From the NCBI GenBank assembly GCA_002803225.1, contig NXFV01000256.1, positions 1-17,530 of the forward strand: DNA of 17,530 nt. Reading direction: 5' to 3'. The stretch comes from Gamarada debralockiae (Eukaryota; Ascomycota; Leotiomycetes; Helotiales; Hyphodiscaceae). Of this stretch, positions 10,731 to 17,530 are shown in pieces. The notes under the pieces are model-generated. The model ran no database searches and had not been told where the DNA came from. It saw only the letters and a list, made by a program, of their open reading frames with translations. The position numbers were made by a program, and so were the translations under genes. Every line of letters starts with the position of its first letter. Within the stretch, counting starts at the first letter, position 1.

Positions 10731-11600
10731 CTATTAATCTAGAATATAGTCTTCTTAGCTAATATCTTCTTAATATATATTCTTTTAGTATATACCCTTT
10801 TAATATATACCCTTTTAGTATATACTCTTTTAGTATATATCCTCTTAGTATATACCCTTTTAGTATAACTTTAGCTCTTTCTTAAGTCTATTATATAAGG
10901 GATTAGTTTCTTAGGACTTTAAAATTAAGTCTATTAAATTAAGTACTATCTTTTTACTTAGGGGGTCCTTATACTAAGTAATATTCTTAGCTTCTCTTCT
11001 AATAACTACCTATATATATATAAGCTTAATAAAATAGCTAGTCTTACTATCTTTTACTTTAGATAATATATAAAGTACTTAAATAGTTTAAGTAAAAGTC
11101 TATAGACTAATAGTATCCCTTTCTAGGTCTTATTAGCCTTTAGGCTTTATATCTAAAGGACTTAAGATATTAATCTTTTAAGTTACTCTTATTATATTAT
11201 ATAGCTCTATCTTTAGTAAATTAAAATAAAATTTAAACCTAGTTATAATAATATTAAGCTTAAGTCTAGCTATATTATATAGCTAAAAATTAAATATTAT
11301 CTTTACTATCTTATATAACTAGTATTTAGCTATATTATATAGTACTTTTAAATTAAGTTTAGTTATCTTTAGTAAACTAAAATTAGCCCTTATAAGTTTA
11401 TTCTTTAATAAGTCTATTTATTTTAAATAAAGTATTTATTAAGCTTAGCTTAAATAATTAAGTTTAACTACCTTTAGTAGATTAATATTAGCCCTTATAA
11501 GTTTATACTTTAGTAGGTCCTTTTATACTAGATTAGCGATTTCCTTTATTTAGTAGATTAAATTAAAATAATATAATAGGCTATTAATAAGGTTTAATAA
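10731..11600 (-). pseudogene. Gypsy pol linker between RNase H and integrase
   Basis: On the minus strand this part of pol joins the RNase H tail to the integrase zinc-binding domain. The region is low in sequence identity in the family, and here it is very AT-rich. Its lower end carries a six-unit 15-bp tandem repeat that lengthens the linker by pentapeptide blocks. The stretch at 11220-11500 contains loosely repeated motifs (TATATAATATAGCT-like and CTTATAAGGGCTAAT-like copies near 11380 and 11490), which may reflect an older internal duplication or convergence under RIP. Reading frame is kept only by ignoring TAA and TAG codons. No catalytic motif is expected here and none is seen. Confidence 0.6.
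10774..10863 (-). repeat. Six-unit 15-bp minisatellite within pol
   Basis: Six contiguous 15-bp units of the form TATATACCCTTTTAG begin at 10774, 10789, 10804, 10819, 10834 and 10849. A poorer seventh lies just before (10760-10773). Differences among units are C/T or G/A changes, plus one or two in the second trinucleotide. On the coding minus strand each unit gives a pentapeptide Tyr-x-Lys-Gly-Ile or close to it, where x is a stop that was probably Arg, Gln or Trp. Confidence 0.9.
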
Positions 11601-12040
11601 CTCTAGTTAATATTATATAATAAAGTTATAAGAGGTTAAGTAAATTAATTACTTAACTTATTTATTATTAATTTGAAGTTGTTTTATAAACTCTTATAAG
11701 TTTATATAATCTAATTATACTTTAATAGTATAATTAATCCTATTTAAATACTAGTACTAGTACTTAAAATACTTAATAATTACTATTAGTTCCTTATTAA
11801 GAGTAAAATAGTTAAGCTTAGCTCCTTTAAATTATTTAAAAAAGAAAGTAATAAAATACTATTTACTAATATTAATCTATAACTAAAATAAAATACCTCC
11901 TAAGGCTATATTTAAAGTATTAGCCTTTAGATAAATAAGTAAATTAAAGTTATAATATTAAAGTAAAGGTATTATTTAAAAGGTGCCTAGTAAATTAAAG
12001 AAGGCCTATTATTAAGGACTACTTTAGGCCTTACTAAAGT
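11601..12040 (-). pseudogene. Gypsy RNase H domain (RIP-decayed)
   Basis: RNase H degrades the RNA strand of the RNA-DNA hybrid during reverse transcription. The minus strand reads the family's first-strand motif (T-D-A-S-x-x-A-x-G-G-x-L) at about 11890-11930, with the catalytic Asp codon now AAT at 11919-11921. The D-K-E-L motif reads N-K-E-L at 11787-11798. Further down come the segments equivalent to H-W-R-x-Y-L-E-G and S-D-H-x-N-L, then a Q-L-N-R-R-Q-like stretch near 11640. Order and spacing match fungal Gypsy pol, directly downstream of RT. TAA and TAG stops interrupt it throughout. Confidence 0.87.
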
Positions 12041-12870
12041 CGCTAGTTTTTTATCTATTAATATTATTCTTTAGTAGTAATATAAGTAATTAAGTAATAG
12101 CTAAGTACTCTTTAATAAAGTATTTATAAAAGTTATAAAAACCTAATAAAACTTAAAGGTCTTAATAGCTTCTTAAAGAGTAACTCTTTTATTTTTTAAT
12201 AGTATATATATATTTAAAATCTATATATATATCTTAAACTCTTATAATAAAGCCTAATAATTTAATCTCCTTTTAATAAAACTAATATTTTAAAGGCTTA
12301 GTATATAACTTAGCTACTTATAAGTACTTATATACTTACTAAAGATATTTATTATATTCTTTTTTTATCTTTAAGAAAATTAATATATTATTTAAGTAAA
12401 TAATATAAAAATTATTAATTAGTCCTTAAAGAGCCTTATTAATATAGACTTAAAAAGTAGTAAAAGTATTAATAAGACCTATAGATATTACTAGAAATTT
12501 ATAGTATCTATAATAAGTCTAAAAGACTATCTTTTATTTATCTTTTACTTTAATTTAAAAGTAATAGTAAATATTCTTTAAGTCGATTTTACTAAAGTAC
12601 TTAACTCTTATAACTTAGTTTATAATTTTAGTAATTAAAAATAAAAGGTATTAGTTCTTAACTATAATAGTATTTAGACTTTAATAGTTAATATATAATT
12701 TAAGACTATTATTTTTCTTAAAGGCAAATAAGATAAAAGTATTTATTAGGCTCTTTAATTTATATATAAAGCCTTTAGCTAGGTTTTCTTTAAGGAATTT
12801 CTTTAGAACTATTAGTTTTTATAGTAAAAGGGAGTAAATAGGTCTATATAAAGGCTCTTTTTTAGGCTAT
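12041..12870 (-). pseudogene. Gypsy reverse transcriptase (RIP-decayed)
   Basis: Reverse transcriptase copies element RNA into cDNA in the cytoplasmic particle. Minus-strand reading gives the N-terminal P-x-Y-x-P-I-Y-S-L motif at about 12836-12862. The F-x-K-K-D-x-S-L-R motif follows near 12700-12730, then S-K-I-D-L near 12575-12600 and the P-x-G-L-x-N-A-x-x-T-F-Q motif near 12460. The active site Y-L-D-D-I-L-I-F reads Y-L-N-N-I-L-I-F, with the YLDD codons at 12387-12398. Y-L rather than Y-V is typical of Gypsy, not Copia. The A-K-x-x-K-x-x-F and L-G-F-I segments follow near 12230-12300, and the connection motif L-G-F-x-N-F-Y near 12120-12150. Both active-site Asp codons are Asn and many stops are present, so the enzyme is dead. 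Confidence 0.93.
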
Positions 12871-13119
12871 AACTTAATAGCTAGATTAATATTATAATAG
12901 AGTACTAGCTTTTTAGTATTTAAGTTAAAAAAAATATTTAAATAGCTTTTTAAATAAGTAAAGAGCTTATTAGTTTAAGGGATAATAAATTAGTAATAAA
13001 GTAAATATTTACTTTAATAAGGGCGTATATCTTAGCTCCTTTTATATACTTTTGGAAATATTAATAAGGGTTAACCTATATATTAGTCCGTTTGACTTTA
13101 TACTACTATTAGTAATACT

Positions 13120-13440
13120 TATAGTCTACTAGGATTTTAAGCTTAGTTAAGGCAGGTATATCTAGTAGGATTTAAGAGTCTCTTAAATCTTAATTAATAG
13201 CTAGATATAGCTATAAACTAGTCTTATAGGTCCTATAAGTATTTATAAGCTCTAGTTATATATTATATACTTTATAAGTTAAAAGGTTTTATTGATTTAT
13301 AGCCTATAAAATAAGGAGATTAGTATTTTAGTAAAGCTTTAGGCCTAACTAGTAAACTAGCTTAATATTAATTAGGTTGACTTCTATATATATATTAATT
13401 CTAATAAGTATAAGTATAGTATATAATAATAGTAATACTA
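13120..13440 (-). pseudogene. Gypsy aspartic protease region (RIP-decayed)
   Basis: The protease would cut the Gag-Pol precursor. Its position between the gag zinc knuckle (13690) and the RT N-terminus (12862) fits. On the minus strand the readable part shows a L-G-L motif, a threonine/aspartate-rich strand segment and, near 13130-13170, the equivalent of the family's L-L-G-M-P-A-L, followed by Thr-Lys. The active-site D-T/S-G-A segment could not be identified with confidence, probably because its TG-containing codons were mutated. Recognition rests on the C-terminal part and on gene order. Confidence 0.65.
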
Positions 13441-13639
13441 CTCTATTAGTAGTAAAAGCTTTAATAACCTTAATAGACTTAATTAGTTCTATAGGAAGGT
13501 CTTAGTAAAACTATACTAGTTTAATAAATTATATAAGTTATAAGAATCGCTTGGAGTTATAGGTTCTTTAGAGCCTAACTAGCTAGGGCTAAGTAATTTA
13601 CTAGACTAGCTATTAGTCTTTAACTATTATTATTAGATT

Positions 13640-14870
13640 AACTAAATTTTAACTTTCTAATATTATTTTTTTTACTTCTTTTATTTAAAGTAACTAGTAG
13701 TATAATAACCTGGCTTTTAGTAATAATAATAAGTATTATTAGATTGTTTTTCCTTAGATTTCTTAATATAGTATAATTCGTTCTTTTAATAGCTAATATA
13801 GTAGTAGTCCTTATAGTCTCTTTAGGAGTTAGTCCTTAGGTACTTTAAGCTAGAGCTAGCTATAATATAATCCTTATAGTCTCTAGTATCTCTCTTTTAA
13901 TCTTAATAATCTTAAGTACTCTTTCTTCCTTTAGTATTATATAGTCCTTTTTATATATATTAGGCTATAGCTATATATTAAGCTTTAGTCTTTAATATAG
14001 CTATATTAGATTTTTTAAACTATTACTTTAGTTTATTAATAAGCTTTAAGTAAAAGGCTATAGCTAAAGCTACTTTATCTTTCTAAGGCAAGTCTCTTTT
14101 AATAGCTAATAAGTAAGTATTAAATTATACTAATAATATATTAAATAGTTATTTTACTAAATTAAGCTATTTATATAGAGTAGTAGTAGTATTTTAGTTA
14201 TTTTAAATATTATTATAAGTTTAATTAATAAATATTAACTATTTCTTAATATCTTTCTTTTAATTACTAAAGATATATTATAGGGACTTTAAATTAATAT
14301 TTAAATAATTTAAAGTCTTAAGAATTCTTTAGTCTTTAGTTTAGTAGGTTTTAATATCTCCTTTAAAGACCCTTTTAATATCCTTCTTTTAGTCTCTTTA
14401 CTCTTAAAGACTAGAGCTAATCTTTAGAGTATAGCTAGACTTAACTTTAATTTCTTAAGAAAAATATTATTACTTATATTAGTAATAAGTAATAGTATTA
14501 GGGTTAGAGGGGCTAAGGCTATACTTAATTGATAGCTATATTAAGCTAGTCTAGCGAAATTCTAGCTAAGATATAGGGGGGCCAGTAGCCTAGCTAATAA
14601 GGTCTTTAATAGTATTACTAGTATACTTTTACTTTTTAAGGTTCCTAAGGTATTCTTTAAGTTAAGCTATATTTTTAAGGGCTTTAACCTTAATATTAAA
14701 CTTCTAAAGCTCTTATATTATAAGAACCTTTTCTTTAGCTTAAAGCTTAGTTAAATTAATAATAGTATTAACTTTTTAATTAGTTGTTAAGCTTAACTTA
14801 AATATAGTAATATTACTAAGAGCTACTTATTTTAGTATAATATAATTAGCCTTATAAATAAAAGCTTAAG
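13640..14870 (-). pseudogene. Gypsy gag with zinc knuckle (RIP-decayed)
   Basis: Gag builds the virus-like particle and binds element RNA. At 13690-13731 on the minus strand a CX2CX4HX4C zinc knuckle is readable around the intact Lys-Pro-Gly core. All three Cys codons are now TAC or TAT (Tyr), and so is the His codon. Lys/Arg-rich codons follow, as usual after the knuckle. The upstream 1.1 kb, down from the LTR edge at 14873, has the length expected of gag, but no residue-level match could be made there. A short less-mutated patch with G runs lies at 14500-14600. The primer-binding site should lie just inside the LTR (about 14850-14872), but no clear match to a tRNA 3' end was recognised. Confidence 0.8.
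13690..13731 (-). other. Gag zinc-knuckle motif CX2CX4HX4C
   Basis: On the minus strand, codons run TAT-TAT-TAT-TAC, TAA, AAG-CCA-GGT, TAT-TAT, then Thr-Thr-Ser and TAC. Spacing fits CX2CX4HX4C exactly, with TGT/TGC to TAT/TAC and CAT/CAC to TAT changes. The AAG-CCA-GGT core is preserved, including one unmutated CCA. Confidence 0.85.
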
Positions 14871-14872
14871 AG

Positions 14873-15243
14873 TTATAATAACTACTAGTAGCTAGAGAGT
14901 AATAGGAGGGATTATAGTATATTAAAGAAGTAGTAATAAAGGAAAGGAGATAATAGTAATTATATTAAAAAGAGGTTCTATAGTACTAATATACTTATAT
15001 AATATAAACTTAAGCTTATCTTCTTAAAGTAAAGTTAATAGGTCTTACTTATCCCTTACTTTTAGCTCTTGCCTTTATATACTAGCTATATTATTATTAA
15101 CTCTATAACTAACTGTATACTAACTAACTGCTGACTAATCGCTGACTGTCCTTGACTATATAGATATATTAAGCCTAGCTTAAGTAATAGTTACTATATG
15201 AAATCGCCTGTATACCTTCAGGAGCTAGGCTCTTGTTATAATA
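14873..15243 (-). repeat. 5' LTR of the Gypsy element (minus orientation)
   Basis: This 371-bp segment is the reverse complement of 15809-16190, with nearly all differences C/T or G/A transitions. Its outer end reads TATTATAACAAGAGCC on the minus strand, where the first TA is probably a former TG. The inner end (TTATAA at 14873) abuts the gag side, so it acts as the 5' LTR of the minus-strand piece. Inside it, near 15100-15165, are short repeated TAACTAACTG and CTGACT motifs and a TATA-like ACTATATAGATATATT. The LTR would have held the element's promoter. Its outer end directly abuts plus-strand integrase codons at 15244. Confidence 0.88.
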
Positions 15244-15573
15244 TAGGCCTACTGACTAGCCCTTCCTAAAAAATACAACCGCCTATATAACGTATTCCCT
15301 ATTTAGGCTATCAATGAGTATAAGCCTAAGGATAGTCAACCCCTTATACTACTACTAGACCTAAAAGATAATAAAGAATAGAAAATTAAAGAAGTAAAGG
15401 ACTAGGCTATTATTAAGGGATAGACTTATTACTTAGTAAAATAGGAAGAATAGCCTGCGGAGTATAACCTCTAGGTGCCTGAGAATAGTATAGGGAATAT
15501 ATAAGAAGTGATATAAAGGTACGAAAAGGCTAGAAAAGCTAGGGAGACTTAATAGTACTAAGGTTAAACTTGA
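15244..15573 (+). pseudogene. Gypsy integrase tail with chromodomain
   Basis: The plus-strand frame starts at 15244 inside the integrase C-terminal region. It shows Ala-Tyr-stop-Leu-Ala-Leu-Pro (family Q-A-Y-R-L-x-L-P, the Arg being TGA, as from CGA), then Asn-Val-Phe-Pro-Ile where the family usually has H-N-V-F-H-V. A chromodomain follows at 15376-15540. It includes the opening E-W-x-V-E-E-V-like segment, the Thr-Tyr-Tyr-Leu-Val-Lys core with W (now TAG), and the Val-Pro-Glu segment. A C-terminal helix with Arg-Tyr-Glu-Lys-Ala-Arg closes it. Trp codons of the aromatic cage now read TAG. A TGA near 15571-15573 may be the true stop, since RIP does not make it. In chromoviruses this domain reads histone methylation and steers integration to heterochromatin. 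Confidence 0.9.
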
Positions 15574-15796
15574 ATTATTACCTAAGGATCTAAGGTACTC
15601 GGGATTTTCCTAAGGGAGTTAATACCTAAGGTACGAAGTAGGTCTTATAATTATAAGAACCTCGCTTAAGTTATATAATAACTAGGACTACTATATTACT
15701 ATACTAGCTATTACTTCTTTTCCTACTAGGTTTTAATAAGGACAGCTAAGACTATTAGTTTAATATAAGCCTAGCTTCTCATGGATAAGTAGCCTT
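15574..15796 (+). other. Element 3' untranslated region
   Basis: This is the stretch between the presumed pol stop and the polypurine tract. It has moderate GC and short CCTAAGG-containing stretches around 15580-15640. No reading frame was recognised. Confidence 0.5.
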
Positions 15797-15807
15797 AAAA
15801 GGGGGAT
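15797..15807 (+). other. Polypurine tract before the 3' LTR
   Basis: AAAAGGGGGAT lies immediately before the LTR start, where plus-strand DNA synthesis is primed in LTR retrotransposons. It fixes 15809-16190 as a 3' LTR and the element piece here as plus-strand. Confidence 0.85.
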
Positions 15808-15808
15808 A

Positions 15809-16190
15809 GTTATAATAAGAGCCTAGCTCCTAAAGGTATATAGGCGATTTCACGGGCGATTTTATATAGTAACTATTACTTGAGCTAGGCTTAGTATATA
15901 TATATAGTCAGGACAGTTAGTGATTAGTTAGCAGTTAATTAGTATATAGTTAATTATAGAGTTAATAGTAGTATAGCTAATATATAAAGGTAAGAGCTAG
16001 GAGTAAGGGATAAGTAAAGCCTATTAAACCTACTTTAAGAAGATAAGCTTAAGTTTATATTATATAAGTATACTAGTACTATAGAACCTCTTTTTAAATA
16101 TAATTATTATTATCTCCCTTTCCCTATTACTACTTCTCTAATATACTATAATCCCTCCTACTGCCCTCTAGCTACTAGTAGCTATTATAA
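15809..16190 (+). repeat. 3' LTR of the Gypsy element (plus orientation)
   Basis: This 382-bp LTR starts GTTATAATAAGAGCC and ends CTATTATAA. It is the inverted counterpart of 14873-15243. The 11-bp length excess is largely explained by a local 12-bp tandem duplication at 15842-15865 that the other LTR lacks. A TATA-like run lies at 15893-15906. Relative to the other arm, CA/TG sites are mutated in one copy and kept in the other in both directions, as expected if RIP struck both independently. The outer end abuts the second Gypsy element's integrase at 16191. Confidence 0.88.
15842..15865 (+). repeat. 12-bp tandem duplication inside the 3' LTR
   Basis: AGGCGATTTCAC is followed by GGGCGATTTTAT. 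The 5' LTR arm has a single copy (minus strand, near 15200-15212), so the duplication arose after, or separately from, the split of the two LTRs. Confidence 0.75.
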
Positions 16191-17530
16191 ATAGCGGAAG
16201 ACGTATATACAGTATAGTATAGTAAGGTCTCTTACTAAGTAGGTCTTATAGTATAGGATGCTAATAGGCCGCTTGCTAAGGCAGTCGATAAAAACAACTA
16301 TAGTATTTATACTATTTTTAGCTTCAGGGAAGTCTTTGAAGTCTATTACTATATCTTTTTATAGCCGAAGGGGAACTAGAAGAGGGTATAATAACCCTAG
16401 GGTCTTGTCTTAAGGTACTATAGATACTCGGTAGATATAGTAGTTAGTAATATATTAGTCTATATCTTATACAAGGCTCTTCTAGTAGTATCTAGCTTAT
16501 AGTAGCTTATAGGTCTTTATTACTAGGATATATAGTTAAGATCGGGCTATAGGCCTTATTAATTAATTTAGTATAGAGGTAGTAACCTTTATAGGAGGCT
16601 AATACTACAAGTATACTATAGTAAGTAAGTAGTCTGTCCTATAGGCTCTAAGATTTGTTATAGCCCTTGTAAGCTAATATGTAATAGTCTTCTAGCTTAG
16701 GACTAGATTAGTTTATTACTAAGATATAGTTAATAAGCTCTAATTACTTGTAAATTAATAGGGTAATAGTATTTATATATATTAATTAAAGCTGAATTAT
16801 TTCTTAGAGCTCCTTAGAGAGTATATTAGACTAAAGTAGTACTTGTTCTTAGTTTAGCTTCTTAAGCTTATTCTAGGGGGTAATGTTCTATTCTTAGCGT
16901 ATTAATAGGTCTATATAATTGAGTTTACTTAGCTTATACTTAATTTAAAAGTTGTCCTTAGAGAGGATCTTAGCCTAGTATATCTATTATACTATAAGTG
17001 ACTTTATAGTTATAAAGTACTCTAATATCTTATAGTTAGTTACTATAGAGATAGGGTCACTACTTCCTTTAAGTTCCGCTTACTAGTACTTAAATACCCT
17101 AATAATAGTTAGTAGCTCTTTGTTATAGATTATATAGTTATACTTAGTAGGGTTTATTGTCTTTGAGAAGTAGCCTACTAGGTACTACTTACTATCTAAG
17201 TCTAGCTATAAGAATACTATAGCGATAATAGTATTAGATAAGTCGGTCTTAAGTATATACTATCTATTAATATTATAGTAGGTAAGAAGAGATATAGAAA
17301 GCAGCTATTACTTAAGAGTATTAAAAGCTAGTATATAGTAGTTATTAAAGTCAAAGGGGTTCTCTTTCTAAGTAAGCTAGATAAGAGATCTAGTAATTAT
17401 TCTATAGTCCTATATAAAGCGCTAATAGAAGTTATAAAAGCCTAGGTATAACTATACTCCTTATATTGTCTTTAGTAGTACTTAATCCTTAATTACTTTA
17501 ATCTTAGTAGGGTTAATAGAGATACTATTA
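16191..17530 (-). pseudogene. Second Gypsy pol fragment: RT end, RNase H, integrase
   Basis: The minus strand reads, from the right edge, the RT connection motif L-G-F-Y-N-F-Y (about 17427-17447). RNase H follows, with Thr-Asp-Leu-Ser (catalytic Asp GAC kept at 17242-17244), N-K-E-L-L (17113-17124) and a V-T-N-Y-K-x-L-E-Y-F segment near 17040. The integrase comes next, with a Gly-Leu-Leu-x-Pro-Leu linker near 16390 and the core opening I-D-F-K-D-F-P at about 16325-16345 (first catalytic Asp GAC kept at 16341-16343). The V-V-F-I-D-x-L-S-K-R-P motif lies at about 16262-16300. Sequence and preserved residues differ from the first element, so it is another family. It is cut inside the integrase core at 16191 by the first element's LTR and continues past the window. 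TAA and TAG stops run throughout; RIP is milder than at 9834-14870. Confidence 0.9.

Larger units (their letters stand above)
9834..16190. mobile_element. Rearranged chromodomain Ty3/Gypsy retrotransposon
   Basis: This span contains one Gypsy family in two opposed pieces. The minus-strand piece (15243 down to 9834) carries 5' LTR, gag, protease, RT, RNase H and integrase. The plus-strand piece (15244-16190) carries the integrase tail, chromodomain, polypurine tract and 3' LTR. Order PR-RT-RH-IN and a C-terminal chromodomain identify a chromovirus-type Ty3/Gypsy element. The minus piece stops inside the integrase C-terminal region, at a motif equivalent to the usual Q-x-K-Y-Y-N. The plus piece resumes about 40 residues later, at the equivalent of Q-A-Y-R-L. 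Together they total 6.36 kb, a normal length for one element. Either a single copy was inverted internally, or a second copy of the same family inserted and both were truncated. All coding parts are pseudogenic through RIP. Confidence 0.85.

Noticed and set aside
10900..11210. Resemblance to a Copia integrase core on the minus strand
   Set aside because: The resemblance was weak. The region lies in frame between clear Gypsy RNase H and Gypsy integrase zinc-binding and core motifs, so it is the pol linker.
14873..16190. A DNA transposon or MITE with long terminal inverted repeats
   Set aside because: A polypurine tract precedes the right arm, a chromodomain integrase tail lies in the spacer, and gag lies inside the left arm. 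The arms are LTRs, not terminal inverted repeats.
1..17530. Organelle or AT-rich bacterial genome
   Set aside because: The AT bias is dinucleotide-specific (CA/TG loss), with preserved CT/AG and Gypsy retrotransposon genes. That points to RIP in a filamentous fungus and not to a uniformly AT-rich genome.

Overview
The window reads as a block of fungal repeat DNA destroyed by repeat-induced point mutation (RIP), the CpA-to-TpA process of filamentous ascomycetes (Pezizomycotina). The evidence is extreme depletion of CA and TG dinucleotides on both strands, very low GC (close to 10% in the worst lines around 10,030), and transposon reading frames whose stops are almost all TAA or TAG, as expected from CAA, CAG or TGG. 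No intact gene, tRNA, rRNA or CRISPR is visible. The species cannot be named from this sequence. A subtelomeric or pericentromeric repeat block is plausible but is only inferred.

Layout. (1) Positions 1-9833 are decayed repeat DNA of unrecognised identity. The strongest coding signal is a minus-strand frame of about 944 codons (9320 down to 6489) with no TGA inside it and a TGA at its end; it encodes a lysine/glutamate-rich coiled-coil stretch. A weaker plus-strand frame lies at 4458-5660, and a 42-bp tandem repeat lies in a third frame near 2321. The last 430 bases (about 9400-9833) are nearly normal in composition. (2) Positions 9834-16190 hold one chromodomain Ty3/Gypsy family in a rearranged state. 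The 5' LTR, gag, protease, RT, RNase H and most of the integrase run on the minus strand (15243 down to 9834). The integrase tail, chromodomain, polypurine tract and 3' LTR run on the plus strand (15244-16190). The two LTRs therefore form an inverted repeat around a 565-bp spacer. The two parts add up to almost exactly one element, lacking only about 40 integrase residues. (3) Positions 16191-17530 hold a second, different Gypsy pol fragment on the minus strand (RT end, RNase H, integrase), cut inside the integrase core by the outer end of the first element's 3' LTR and running off the window.

In function the window is a graveyard of copy-and-paste elements. Every catalytic domain that can be checked carries stops, and several have lost catalytic acidic residues. 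Proteins described here are what the decayed codons imply. Where Q, W, H, C, M or R is inferred from a RIP-type change, that is inference and not seen.
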